Source: Candidatus Latescibacterota bacterium | GTDB lineage: Bacteria; Latescibacterota; UBA2968 | DNA: 64,000 nt | Direction of reading: 5' to 3' | Assembly: GCA_022824945.1 (NCBI GenBank) | Contig: JAJDYX010000023.1 | Span: 1-64,000 of the forward strand | Shown here: piece by piece, positions 17,834 to 26,388 of the stretch | Layout: each line of letters starts with the position of its first letter | How positions within the stretch are numbered: position 1 is the stretch's first letter | Position numbers and translations under genes: made by a program | The notes under the pieces: model-generated | Database searches by the model: none | Seen by the model: only the letters and a program-made list of their open reading frames with translations | What the model was told of the DNA's origin: nothing

Positions 17834-18934
17834 ATGCAAAATACAATGCATGTAACTGATCTCACCCACTCCCAGCTTCAGAGCTACCGAGCCATCTGGG
17901 GAAGTTTTACAGACTTCGGTTGGACTTTTGCAGGTCCAGAAAGAACATTTGGTTTCTATGGGAGACTAAGAGTACATGAAACGGGATCGATTGATCTTCT
18001 CGATCTATGTGTCGCCTGCTCCGGAAAGCATTCAGAGAACGAACCATCCCCTGAGGTTGTAGCACTCAAGGATGCGCTCCGTCGATCTCAATTCAAACAT
18101 GGAGAATGGAAACAATTCCAGATCGATTTCAAATCCAGGACAACTCATCGTGGGACCACAGAGAGTCATCTTGTTCTAACCTGCGGAAACGCAGATGACC
18201 TCAGGGATCTTTACTTTGAACAAATTCGACCAAAACCCGCAGCCTCTGGTAATCCTCTTTTAGAGCAGAACAATTACTATCCTGTGAGTCAGAGAGCAAG
18301 CCCTGCTGAAGCGAAGGAAGTCTCACTGCAAGAACTATCCTCCCTCCTCTCTCAAAATCCTGCAATCGCGATCACTGGCGCAGGCATCTCAACGGGCAGT
18401 GATATTCCGAGCTTTAGGGGAGAGAAAGGATTGGAACGGCATTTCCCGCTGCATGAACCATTTCCAGGTACAGTTGCGAATCTGATGATCGAGAAACCAT
18501 ACAGACTAGCTCAGGTACTCGCGCAGTTCCAGGCTGCGTTCATTCAGGCAGGGCCGAATGCTGCCCACAAGGCACTGGCACATCTCGAAGAGATCGGTAC
18601 AATCCGCCTCATCATCACCGGGAACGATGACAAACTCCATGAACGGGCGGGATCCAGGCGGGTACACCTGAAAAGCCATACGTATTTCGAACCTGACGGA
18701 AAGGGGTGGAATTGGTTAAAAGAAGGAAAAATACTCCTCGCCATTGGCCTGGGCAGAGATGAGCATGGCTTGATCAGTTATTGCCGTGATCAAGGGATTC
18801 TGATTACAGCAATCTCGCCAAATAGGCCCGAATTTCTGCATCGAGAGGATCTATATCTAAAAGGCAAAGCAGAAGACATACTTCCCCTCCTCAAAGATAA
18901 AAACCTCAACTATACGACTGGAGAGTCTGAATGA
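17834..18934 (+). CDS. Sirtuin-like (SIR2) protein with unknown N-terminal domain
   Basis: 366-residue protein in two parts. Residues 1 to about 165 are not recognised. From about 180 a SIR2-type NAD-binding domain begins: ITGAGISTGSDIPSFRG, then ITGNDDKLHERAGS in the place of TQNIDxLHxxAG, then ILLAIG and AISPNRP. The zinc-binding Cys4 module of ordinary sirtuins is missing and the catalytic ELHG histidine is not obvious. It may be an NAD-using enzyme other than a deacetylase. Overlaps the ArsR-type regulator by four bases. Confidence 0.8.
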   Translation: MQNTMHVTDLTHSQLQSYRAIWGSFTDFGWTFAGPERTFGFYGRLRVHETGSIDLLDLCVACSGKHSENEPSPEVVALKDALRRSQFKHGEWKQFQIDFKSRTTHRGTTESHLVLTCGNADDLRDLYFEQIRPKPAASGNPLLEQNNYYPVSQRASPAEAKEVSLQELSSLLSQNPAIAITGAGISTGSDIPSFRGEKGLERHFPLHEPFPGTVANLMIEKPYRLAQVLAQFQAAFIQAGPNAAHKALAHLEEIGTIRLIITGNDDKLHERAGSRRVHLKSHTYFEPDGKGWNWLKEGKILLAIGLGRDEHGLISYCRDQGILITAISPNRPEFLHREDLYLKGKAEDILPLLKDKNLNYTTGESE

Positions 18935-19533
18935 ATACATGGCGCGAATTGACATTCCCGACCAATGCCTTGAAGGAAACGGTAATCGTTATCGAGGATA
19001 ATCGTGCGAACATACTCGCCGATCCACTTCGTTGGCTCATCCTCGAAACCCTTGGCGACGGAAAGTCGGTTGCAGAAATTTCGCGAACATTGGAAATCAC
19101 CGATGCCCGAGTGCTATACCACTTGAAAAAGCTGGCAGAAACAGGTGTCGTACAATTGGAGAAAGATGAAACTGGTCCCCATGAATGGCGTTGTTCGCCA
19201 GCAGCGGACAAAATTCGCGTTCGAAAGGACCTCCTGAAGAACAACCAGGTTGTAGAGGCCCTGCCAACTGATGTCGTCAGCCAGTTCAATCAAGCATTTC
19301 ACGAAGCTGCCGAAGGCTTGTACGGTTCGACATTCCAGACATCAGTCAATCACAACCGCGCGCGGCTATCTGAAGAACAGGCATCCGAATTTGGTCGTCG
19401 ATTATTGGCACTTATAGAAGAATACTTTCCGCCCGGAAAAGGAGATCGGTCAGGCATCAAATACGGCTTTTACGGTATCCTCACACCGATTGATCTTCAT
19501 CCTCTTGACGACTCTGAAACTGAAAAGAAGTAA
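18931..19533 (+). CDS. ArsR-like helix-turn-helix regulator
   Basis: 200-residue DNA-binding protein. A winged helix-turn-helix of the ArsR type lies at about residues 28-90 (ADPLRWLILETLGDGKSVAE, then ARVLYHLKKLAETG). The C-terminal 100 residues form a separate unassigned domain, perhaps for ligand binding or dimerisation. It starts within the stop of the sirtuin-like gene (ATGA) and ends six bases before the AAC(3)-like gene, so it probably regulates this operon (inference). Confidence 0.85.
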   Translation: MNTWRELTFPTNALKETVIVIEDNRANILADPLRWLILETLGDGKSVAEISRTLEITDARVLYHLKKLAETGVVQLEKDETGPHEWRCSPAADKIRVRKDLLKNNQVVEALPTDVVSQFNQAFHEAAEGLYGSTFQTSVNHNRARLSEEQASEFGRRLLALIEEYFPPGKGDRSGIKYGFYGILTPIDLHPLDDSETEKK

Positions 19534-19539
19534 ATCATT

Positions 19540-20352
19540 ATGGCGAAAACAGATTTGCCGATAATTACGCGAAGCAGATTGGTATCTGACTTATCAAAAC
19601 TGGGAATTGTCCCGGGCGATACCCTGATGCTGCACGCTTCTGTCAAGGCCGTCGGCTGGATCGTCGGCGGACCTGATATGGTGATCCAGGCAATTTTAGA
19701 CGTGATTGGACCTGCAGGCACCTTGATGATGTACATAAAATGTGAGGAACCTCTAAACGAAATTGAAGATTGGCCAGAGGACTGGCAAAAAGCGTACATA
19801 GCAGAATGCTCACCGTTTGATCCCCATCGGACACGCGCCTTCCGCAAATGGAGTATTCTCACTGAGTACCTGCGAACATGGCCCGGCGCATATTGCAGCA
19901 ACCATCCCGAAGCAAGAATTGCGGCAGTTGGCGCAAAAGCGAAGTGGATAACATCAGATCATCCCCTACAATTTGGTTATGGCGCAGGCTCCCCACTCGC
20001 AAAGTTGTGCAAAGTCAGGGGGCGAATACTACTGCTTGGACCGCTTTTTGATAGCCTGACAATTCTACATCACGCAGAGCATATTGCCGACGTGCCCAAC
20101 AAAAAAACCGAGCGTTATCGGTGGCCCATCTTACGTGATGGCAAGTGCGAATGGATAGAATTCGAGCAGTTTGACACTTCTGGTGGCATCGTCGATTGGC
20201 CCGATGGCGACTATTTCCTTCGTATTGTAGAGGAGTATATGACCCAGGCAAGCTATACAACGGGACGAGTTGGAGCCGCAGACTCTTATCTATTCGACGC
20301 CAGGAATCTGACCGATTTCGCTGTTGCCTGGTTAGAAAAACATCTCGGTTAG
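19540..20352 (+). CDS. Aminoglycoside N(3')-acetyltransferase (AAC(3)) family protein
   Basis: AAC(3)-family acetyltransferase of 270 residues. Family signs are the N-terminal LGIVPGDTLMLHASVKAVGW, the EYLRTWPGAYCSNHPEARIA segment and the GSPLAKLCKVRGRILLLG segment with the LHHAEH histidine near residue 180. Family members acetylate aminoglycosides or other amines, some in natural-product pathways. It is the third aminoglycoside-modifying-type protein within 4.3 kb. Convergent with the following PhyH gene. Confidence 0.88.
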   Translation: MAKTDLPIITRSRLVSDLSKLGIVPGDTLMLHASVKAVGWIVGGPDMVIQAILDVIGPAGTLMMYIKCEEPLNEIEDWPEDWQKAYIAECSPFDPHRTRAFRKWSILTEYLRTWPGAYCSNHPEARIAAVGAKAKWITSDHPLQFGYGAGSPLAKLCKVRGRILLLGPLFDSLTILHHAEHIADVPNKKTERYRWPILRDGKCEWIEFEQFDTSGGIVDWPDGDYFLRIVEEYMTQASYTTGRVGAADSYLFDARNLTDFAVAWLEKHLG

Positions 20353-20371
20353 CCGAAGAAATTGCCAGCAC

Positions 20372-21211
20372 TTACAGCCCCGGTGCTTCAATAAAATGCG
20401 TCAACTCACAGATTTTACCGTCCAAACAAATCGGTGGTCGATCTGGATTCATTCCCCAGGGATCGGACATTTGCCGTATCGTCTCTTCATCGGCCTTGGA
20501 CATATAAACACTCGCTTTGCCAATCCGCGGACGATCCGAGAAATTAGCGGAAGATCGGTGGATCAAATCTTGATGCCACACAATCACATCGCCGGGATCA
20601 GTCTCAATACGCACCACATCGTCCTCGGAAAATCCATGCTTAAAGGGATCTATCTCCCTCAAAATCTTGCCCGTATGCTCGTGCTCCAAACGCCCCAGAG
20701 TATGCGATCCAGAAATCAGTTCCATACACCCATTTTCAACATCTGCCGCATCCAGCCCCAGCCAGAAATCAAAAAGCACAGGCACGGGTATATCCTCTGA
20801 ACCATCGAAAGGACTCGCATCCTGGTGCCACGGCACCTCACCGCCACAACGGGGAGGCTTCATAAAGAACCCGCCGCCATTTAGTGGATAAATATCGGGG
20901 CCCAACACTTGCATAGCCAATGCGATAAGCCTGGGGTGTGCAGCAGAATATTGCCACAATACCCGGTCTCGAAACGAAATCTCATTGATCCAATCAAATC
21001 GCAACAGAGGATCGGGATGGTTCTGGTATGCCTCATCCCGCACATCTATAATCGCCCGAATCTTATCGCGGTAAAAATCAATACGGCGCGCAATCTCTCG
21101 CAATCGGTCCTTACAAATCTCAATATCCGAATCGCTCAGGACACCCTTTTCTACAAAATAACCGGTATCGAGCAAAATCTCTCGTTTCGACCTCACACCT
21201 GCATTTGCCAT
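20372..21211 (-). CDS. Phytanoyl-CoA dioxygenase (PhyH) family protein
   Basis: Fe(II)/2-oxoglutarate oxygenase of 279 residues. The iron site is VPWHQDAS (HxD) near residue 125 and a distal histidine in HQDLIHRSSANFSDRPR near residue 220, with the arginine that binds 2-oxoglutarate. GGAG precedes the start at 21211. Substrates of these bacterial PhyH proteins are unknown. It is the first of six PhyH genes in this window. Confidence 0.92.
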   Translation of the reverse strand: MANAGVRSKREILLDTGYFVEKGVLSDSDIEICKDRLREIARRIDFYRDKIRAIIDVRDEAYQNHPDPLLRFDWINEISFRDRVLWQYSAAHPRLIALAMQVLGPDIYPLNGGGFFMKPPRCGGEVPWHQDASPFDGSEDIPVPVLFDFWLGLDAADVENGCMELISGSHTLGRLEHEHTGKILREIDPFKHGFSEDDVVRIETDPGDVIVWHQDLIHRSSANFSDRPRIGKASVYMSKADEETIRQMSDPWGMNPDRPPICLDGKICELTHFIEAPGL

Positions 21212-21448
21212 CTTCTGCTCCCTGTACTAAAACGCAATCTCCTCACAGATAATTGCATAATATTTACTTTTTTCAGATATTAAAGGATATGCTCCTCGCT
21301 TCTACTTATCCGCAATTTTCAAATATATCTCTTACAATGGGCAAAGTCGAGTCTAAAGGAACTTCGGCTATCATAAATGCCAGAGTTTGATAGCAAAGCA
21401 CTGCAAGGCAGTTTTCGACTTCCGATTGATCATGAGGGAGACAAAACC

Positions 21449-21811
21449 GTGAACATACATCGCATCACCGCAATGGTTCCAATAACCGATTTGGATCAAG
21501 CTCTCACCTTCTACTCGCAAGGCTTAGGACTCCAGGTCATCCAGCGTAAAGACGAGTGGGGCCATGCCCTGCTGGAAGGTGAACACGGATGCCAGGTGAT
21601 GATAGACCGATCCATTCGCACGGAATCGAACGCCTCAACCGTCGTTTACTACTATACGTCCGATATTGAAAAGTTAAGAGACCGCGTGATCGCGGCTGGT
21701 TTTGAACCCGACCCTATCCGTGTAACTTTTTACGGCATGACAGAATTTCGAGTTCGCGATCCCGATGGTAATCAGGTCTGGATCGGCGCGCGTGAGGTTT
21801 CCACCACTTGA
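21449..21811 (+). CDS. Glyoxalase/VOC-family protein
   Basis: VOC-superfamily metal-enzyme or binding protein, about 120 residues: HRITAMVPITDLDQALTFYS opening and RVRDPDGNQVWIG closing strand are typical. The ORF track begins at 21377, but GTG 21449 has GAGGGAG eight bases upstream and gives the usual family length. The C-terminal TTGA overlaps the first -35-like sequence of the HigBA-1 promoter. Relatives include lactoylglutathione lyases and fosfomycin or bleomycin resistance proteins; function open. Confidence 0.85.
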   Translation: MNIHRITAMVPITDLDQALTFYSQGLGLQVIQRKDEWGHALLEGEHGCQVMIDRSIRTESNASTVVYYYTSDIEKLRDRVIAAGFEPDPIRVTFYGMTEFRVRDPDGNQVWIGAREVSTT

Positions 21812-21815
21812 CATA

Positions 21816-21844
21816 TTGACATAGCATGGGGCCCGTGTTATGAT
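21816..21844 (+). promoter_or_regulatory. Near-consensus sigma-70 promoter of HigBA-1, leaderless
   Basis: TTGACA at 21816-21821 and TATGAT at 21839-21844 are separated by exactly 17 bases. A second TTGACA lies at 21808. Transcription starting seven bases past the -10 would begin at the ATG of higB (21851), giving a leaderless message; there is no Shine-Dalgarno sequence. An imperfect palindrome CATGGG-g-CCCGTG fills the spacer (21825-21837) and is a likely HigA operator (inference). Confidence 0.65.
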
Positions 21845-21850
21845 GCGACT

Positions 21851-22144
21851 ATGATTCAATCATTCCGGCGTACCGGCACTGAGGATATTTTCAATGGACG
21901 GGACACACGTGCCGCACGCGGTACTTGTCCATCGTCATTGTGGACTGTAGCCGCACGAAAGCTCGAACAACTGGACTCAGCCGATGAACTGCGCGACCTG
22001 CGCAGTCCACCTGGCAACCATCTCGAGGTCTTGCGGGGCAGGCGGTCTGGGCAACATAGTATTCGGATCAATGATCAATATCGGATTTGCTTTGTGTGGT
22101 CGGATGCTGGTCCCTGGGATGTCGAGATCATTGACTATCACTAA
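21851..22144 (+). CDS. higB: HigB/RelE-type toxin
   Basis: 97-residue RelE-superfamily mRNA interferase of the HigB (killer) group. The N-terminal MIQSFRRTGTEDIF and the C-terminal GQHSIRINDQYRICFVW segments with the closing EIIDYH are typical. It would cleave translated mRNA when not neutralised. The antitoxin gene begins 23 bases downstream. Translation probably begins at the 5' end of the mRNA. Confidence 0.92.
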   Translation: MIQSFRRTGTEDIFNGRDTRAARGTCPSSLWTVAARKLEQLDSADELRDLRSPPGNHLEVLRGRRSGQHSIRINDQYRICFVWSDAGPWDVEIIDYH

Positions 22145-22167
22145 TCACTGAATGAAAGGTATCGACC

Positions 22168-22482
22168 ATGGTACGTATTCCAACAAATCGTGTTCCAACT
22201 CATCCGGGTGAGATGCTGCTGGAGGAGTTTCTAAATCCTTTGGGTTTAACGCAACGCGAATTGGCAGAAGCCATTCATGTTTCTTATCAGCGGGTCAACG
22301 AATTGGTGAATGGTCACCGTGGTATGACGCCGAGCACAGCCCTGCGTCTGGCAAAATATTTCGATATGTCACCCGGGTTTTGGATGAATCTCCAACTTCG
22401 CTGGGATCTGTATCAAACGATCCAATCTGAGGCTCAAGCATTAGAGACGATTGAACCACATGACATAGGACTTAAAGTATAA
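22168..22482 (+). CDS. higA: HigA-type antitoxin (XRE HTH)
   Basis: 104-residue antitoxin with an XRE-type helix-turn-helix: HPGEMLLEEFLNPLGLTQRE opening, the HVSYQRVNELVNGHRG recognition helix and the MSPGFWMNLQLRWDLY closing. It neutralises the HigB toxin and represses the operon in known systems. AAAGG is nine bases before the ATG. Order toxin-antitoxin is the usual hig arrangement. Confidence 0.93.
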   Translation: MVRIPTNRVPTHPGEMLLEEFLNPLGLTQRELAEAIHVSYQRVNELVNGHRGMTPSTALRLAKYFDMSPGFWMNLQLRWDLYQTIQSEAQALETIEPHDIGLKV

Positions 22483-22533
22483 AGAACAAGGGACCTTCAA
22501 CCTCCCATCCCAGAAAAACTCAGGAGATCATAT

Positions 22534-23385
22534 ATGAGCAACCCATCAACACTATCAAAAATAAATACCAATCGCATGACACCCGACGAAATTCAGCACT
22601 GGGAACGCAATGGATATTTTGTACGCGAAAACGTCTTTTCACATGAAGAAAACGACCACCTGCGACAGGTCGCCGAAGACATTGTCGCTGGAAAACGTAA
22701 AATGCCAATGGCTCACATTGATCGCAATGCCCTTGTCCGGGACGGCAAACACAAACAATCGGGTATCTACGCCATGCACAAGATTCACCACCCCAGTTGC
22801 TACATCCCGGAATTCCTCTCCCGAGTGCGCGATCCACGCCTGACAGACCCGGTTGCCGATATACTCGGTCCAGATATTCTGGGCATCAACAACCTCTTCA
22901 TCTGGAAAGCCCCGAAAATCGGATTGGGATTCCCCTGGCACCAGGACAAATTTTACTTTGGCAGGCGGTTCAAAACAGCGACAACTGTCGGCACCTGGAC
23001 AGCAATTGACCCAGCAGATCGCGAAAACGGCTGCCTCTACGTAATCCCCGGCAGCCACAAACAGGAAATTTCCGAACACGACGACATTGAGGGATCACAG
23101 CAAAACGAATTCAAACTCGCGCGCAATGCCCGCGATGAGGACGGCATTCCCGTGGAAGCGCCCCCTGGAGCGGTCATCTGGTTTCACTCCCACCTGTTGC
23201 ACAAAAGCACAAATAACCACAGCCAGCGATTTAGACGCAGCTATGTATCGCATTACTTAAGCGCGCAAGCAGAATGGATGAATCCGGAAAACGCTGGCAA
23301 AGGACAGCCCATCATGTGGATAAGAGGACAAACCTTCCCCGGTAAAGTTCAAGAGGTTACACGAGAAGTTGTTCCTGCTGAGTAA
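22534..23385 (+). CDS. Phytanoyl-CoA dioxygenase family protein
   Basis: 283-residue PhyH oxygenase. HxD is FPWHQDKFYF near residue 135, the distal histidine is in SHLLHKSTNNHSQRFRRS near residue 215, with arginine for 2-oxoglutarate. AGGAG precedes the ATG by eight bases. Followed after 31 bases by the agarase-like glycosidase, with which it may be co-transcribed. Not closely alike to the other PhyH proteins in the window by eye. Confidence 0.92.
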   Translation: MSNPSTLSKINTNRMTPDEIQHWERNGYFVRENVFSHEENDHLRQVAEDIVAGKRKMPMAHIDRNALVRDGKHKQSGIYAMHKIHHPSCYIPEFLSRVRDPRLTDPVADILGPDILGINNLFIWKAPKIGLGFPWHQDKFYFGRRFKTATTVGTWTAIDPADRENGCLYVIPGSHKQEISEHDDIEGSQQNEFKLARNARDEDGIPVEAPPGAVIWFHSHLLHKSTNNHSQRFRRSYVSHYLSAQAEWMNPENAGKGQPIMWIRGQTFPGKVQEVTREVVPAE

Positions 23386-23416
23386 AACACTCTGATAACT
23401 ATTCAAAGGTACCCAA

Positions 23417-24784
23417 ATGAACAGACATAAATCTCACCAGGACACCGCCGAACGCGATCAATACGGCGGCTGGACGGGCAAAAAATTTGAGGCAACGGGC
23501 TTTTTCCGCGTAGAAAAAGACGAAAGATGGTGGCTTGTAACGCCCGAGGGGAATGCGTTTCTGAGCTTCGGAATAAACCACCTGCATCCCCATCTGTGGA
23601 AGCAGGACTACAATCGCGAAGCCTGGAAAAAGCTATTGGGCATAGACAATCTGGACAGCCGAGAATTCACACCAGCCCTCAAAACCTGGTTCCTGCAAAC
23701 ATGTCGTCAATACGGCTTCAACACAGTAGGCGTACACACAGAGTTGTCAGCCGTCAATCGCCCACAGCCATCTCTCCCCTATATGCAGTCGATTCACTTT
23801 GTCGATATTCCGCATTGGCAGCAAGAAATACCCGACAGCAATTTTTGGGATGTCTTTTCAGAAGCATTTGCCTCACACTGCGATCAGATGGCAAAGGAGG
23901 TTGCCGCGCCTGTAAAAGATGATCCCTTTCTGCTCGGTTATGCCATGACCGACTGTCCGTTATTTACAGAAGAAGATTGCCGGGAACGCCCCGACGTGAT
24001 TGGCGGCGCACGACGGGAAGCTCGCATCGGCTGGCCACGGCGGCTGCGAAATTTTGGAGCCAATGCACCGGGCAAAAAGGCTTATGTTCAGACCATGCGC
24101 GATATCTATCGCGGGCAAATCAGCGATTTCAACGCCACTTATGGCACGCAATTCGATTCGTTTGACGCGCTCCAAACAGCTGAGAACTGGCGACCACACA
24201 CCGATCTTTCCAATGGAAACGAAACCCGCGACAATATTGAATTCCTCCAAAAAGTCGTCGCAAAATACTACCAGACAACGCGGGACGCAATCCGCCGATA
24301 CGATCCAAACCATCTGTTCGTCGGCGACAAAATCAACGCCAACACAGATGCGCTGGATACCCTCTTGTCCATTACAAGCCAGTTTACCGACATCGTGTTC
24401 TATCAAATGTATGCGCGATACGAGGTGCAAAAACCCGGTTTAGATCGCTGGTACAGGATCGCCGACAAACCGCTGATCAATGGCGATTCTGCTTTCACGA
24501 TGATTACAGACACCATGCCGCGTCCCTACGGTCCTGTGGCCGACAACATTGAACAGCGAGCCGAATGGACCGATGAGTTCTTCCGAAACGCCTTTGCGCG
24601 TCCAGAATTTATCGGCTGGCACTATTGCGGCCTGATCGACGCATCCAACCTGATCGCCCAAAAACAGGACCGCCAGCATTCCGGATTGCTCACCGGCTAC
24701 GGCGAACCATATCCCGAACTCCTGAAAGTCCTCCAGACCTGCACAGCCGAAATGTACGAGGTTGCTATACACAAACTCGGATAA
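23417..24784 (+). CDS. Agarase/GH50-like TIM-barrel glycosidase
   Basis: 455-residue protein resembling bacterial agarases: opening ATGFFRVEKDERWWLVTPEG, then FLSFGINHLHP. A TIM-barrel is suggested by the alternating strands and the YDPNHLFVGDKI and IVFYQMYARY segments. No signal peptide is visible, so it would act on imported oligosaccharides or be released by other means. It directly precedes a GNAT gene. The exact glycoside family cannot be fixed without searching. Confidence 0.7.
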   Translation: MNRHKSHQDTAERDQYGGWTGKKFEATGFFRVEKDERWWLVTPEGNAFLSFGINHLHPHLWKQDYNREAWKKLLGIDNLDSREFTPALKTWFLQTCRQYGFNTVGVHTELSAVNRPQPSLPYMQSIHFVDIPHWQQEIPDSNFWDVFSEAFASHCDQMAKEVAAPVKDDPFLLGYAMTDCPLFTEEDCRERPDVIGGARREARIGWPRRLRNFGANAPGKKAYVQTMRDIYRGQISDFNATYGTQFDSFDALQTAENWRPHTDLSNGNETRDNIEFLQKVVAKYYQTTRDAIRRYDPNHLFVGDKINANTDALDTLLSITSQFTDIVFYQMYARYEVQKPGLDRWYRIADKPLINGDSAFTMITDTMPRPYGPVADNIEQRAEWTDEFFRNAFARPEFIGWHYCGLIDASNLIAQKQDRQHSGLLTGYGEPYPELLKVLQTCTAEMYEVAIHKLG

Positions 24785-24793
24785 AGAATCCTG

Positions 24794-25384
24794 ATGACTA
24801 TTGACAACGTCAAAGACTGCCGGAACTTCTACATCAAAGGAAGAGCCGTTGGCCTCACCGAGTTCCTGATGGATGATTATAAGCCGTTCTACCAAACGTG
24901 GAAGGATATCTCAACGCAAAGAAACTTCAATACGATGCACTATTGGGAATCCTACGAGGATTTTCTTGCACTATTCACCAACCCGGACAGACCTCCACAA
25001 CGGTTCAATGCCACTATTGTTCGATTGAAGGATCAAATTTCCGTTGGTCGTATCAGTCTTGCTCCGGCACACCTTGAACCAGATCTGGGCATCTGGATCT
25101 ACAAACCTTTCAGATTTAAGGGATACGGAACAGAAGCCGTGCAACTCTCAGTGGAATTTATCTTCAGAGAATTCGACCTCGAATATATTGTGGCCGGGAT
25201 ATACGAGCACAATCAGACAAGCATCAATCTTTTTACAAAAGCCGGCTTCTTTCGAGTTCCCGAACTCGATGAAGTTGAAGACAACGATTTCGGTGATGGC
25301 AAAATCACGCAACTTGGATTTCGAATAAACAAAGCTCAAGATTCGAGAAAAGCGAAAACGCCAGACGACATAAAGATGCAATAA
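24794..25384 (+). CDS. GNAT acetyltransferase (RimJ/RimL-like)
   Basis: 196-residue acetyltransferase. The segment LGIWIYKPFRFKGYGTEAVQ contains the acetyl-CoA loop, and HNQTSINLFTKAGFF is the typical C-terminal strand and helix. It resembles the RimJ/RimL type, which acetylate N termini or small amines. It begins ten bases after the glycosidase, and precedes the HIT gene by ten. Confidence 0.85.
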   Translation: MTIDNVKDCRNFYIKGRAVGLTEFLMDDYKPFYQTWKDISTQRNFNTMHYWESYEDFLALFTNPDRPPQRFNATIVRLKDQISVGRISLAPAHLEPDLGIWIYKPFRFKGYGTEAVQLSVEFIFREFDLEYIVAGIYEHNQTSINLFTKAGFFRVPELDEVEDNDFGDGKITQLGFRINKAQDSRKAKTPDDIKMQ

Positions 25385-25393
25385 GAGATCGCT

Positions 25394-25868
25394 ATGAACG
25401 GTAGTGGCATCTGCAAAACGTGTGAATTAACGACGCAAAGAAGACTGGGTAAGGCGCCACTTTGGGACTGCATTTACCAGACTGAATACTGGGACGTGGC
25501 GCATGCATATAACACCGCTTTACCTGGATGGCTGGTGTTGGTTCTGAAACGACACATTGAATCGCTTGATGAACTTACTGAGCAGGAAGCCGCTGAATTG
25601 GGGCCCCTGATTCGCCGTGTTTCCTCGTCCCTTAAGAGTGTCATCGGATGCGTGAAAACATACGTGATTCAATTTGCCGAACACGAGGATCACCCGCATG
25701 TTCATTTCCATATTGTAGCCACGAATGGCTAATCAACCAGCCAACCGACGAAGCGCGCAAGTATTTGGCTATTTAGAAGTCACTCCTGAAGAAAGAGTAA
25801 GTGAAGATCAAATGAATGAGATTTGCACAAAAATTAGGAAATATCTACTGTTCAGAGATTCAGTCTGA
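25394..25868 (+). pseudogene. HIT-family protein, frameshifted
   Basis: The first 112 codons encode most of a HIT (histidine triad) hydrolase, with the HPHVHFHIVA active site, and then hit a stop at 25730. In the +1 frame, from ATG 25725, the missing C-terminal part continues (MANQPANRRSAQVFGYLEVT, then EERVSEDQMNEI) to a stop at 25866-25868. Joined, the two parts give about 157 residues and the usual C-terminal order for this HIT subgroup. Either the gene carries a one-base or similar indel near 25720, or the assembly contains an error. Confidence 0.82.
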
Positions 25869-25891
25869 TTCTTTAGAAAGGAGAAAAACAA

Positions 25892-26116
25892 ATGACCCCA
25901 CTTCTTCAAAAGGCTTTTGAGAGAGCCACAAAACTCCCGCAAGAGGAACAAGATAAATTCGCGCGTTTCCTGCTGACCGAACTCGAGTCGGACCAGCGAT
26001 GGGCTGAGTTGTTTAGCCGCCCTGAGTCCGAGGATTTACTGGAGCGGTGGGCCGATGAGGCCATTGTAGCACACAAAGCAGGACGGACAAAACCTCTTAA
26101 TATAGAAGAATTATAA
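25892..26116 (+). CDS. Antitoxin-like small protein
   Basis: 74-residue helical protein of the kind found as antitoxin or addiction-module partner: LPQEEQDKFARFLLTELESD opening with a charged C terminus (KPLNIEEL). AAAGGAG precedes the ATG. The next gene, a RelE/ParE-type toxin, begins two bases after the stop. Cognate pairing is inferred from spacing and from the family pattern. Confidence 0.75.
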   Translation: MTPLLQKAFERATKLPQEEQDKFARFLLTELESDQRWAELFSRPESEDLLERWADEAIVAHKAGRTKPLNIEEL

Positions 26117-26118
26117 GC

Positions 26119-26388
26119 GTGCGTTCGTTTACACAGCCGAGCTTCTGGGATGCATATCACCGCCTCCCAGAACATATACAGCGGCAAGCACGCGAATCCT
26201 ATCGGTTCTTCGTGTCAGATTCTCGCCACCCAAGTTTGGATTTCAAGCGCGTGAGTCAGCGTCGCCCGGTGTACTCGGTGCGCGTAAGCATTGACTATCG
26301 TGCCCTCGGCGTACTGGATGGAGACGACATCGTGTGGTTCTGGATTGGTCCACACCATGAATACGATCAACTTCTCAAACGAATATAA
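26119..26388 (+). CDS. RelE/ParE-superfamily toxin
   Basis: 89-residue toxin-like protein beginning with GTG two bases after the preceding stop. The QPSFWDAYHRLPEHIQRQAR helix, the DFKRVSQRRPVYSVRVSIDY strand and the terminal HHEYDQLLKR are typical of RelE/ParE-type folds. It could cleave mRNA or poison gyrase. The next small gene starts within its stop codon (TAATG). Confidence 0.85.
   Translation: MRSFTQPSFWDAYHRLPEHIQRQARESYRFFVSDSRHPSLDFKRVSQRRPVYSVRVSIDYRALGVLDGDDIVWFWIGPHHEYDQLLKRI

Noticed and set aside
20366-20390. AGCAC/GTGCT pair at convergent ends near 20368
   Set aside because: The short stem has a long loop and no T-run; too weak to call a terminator.
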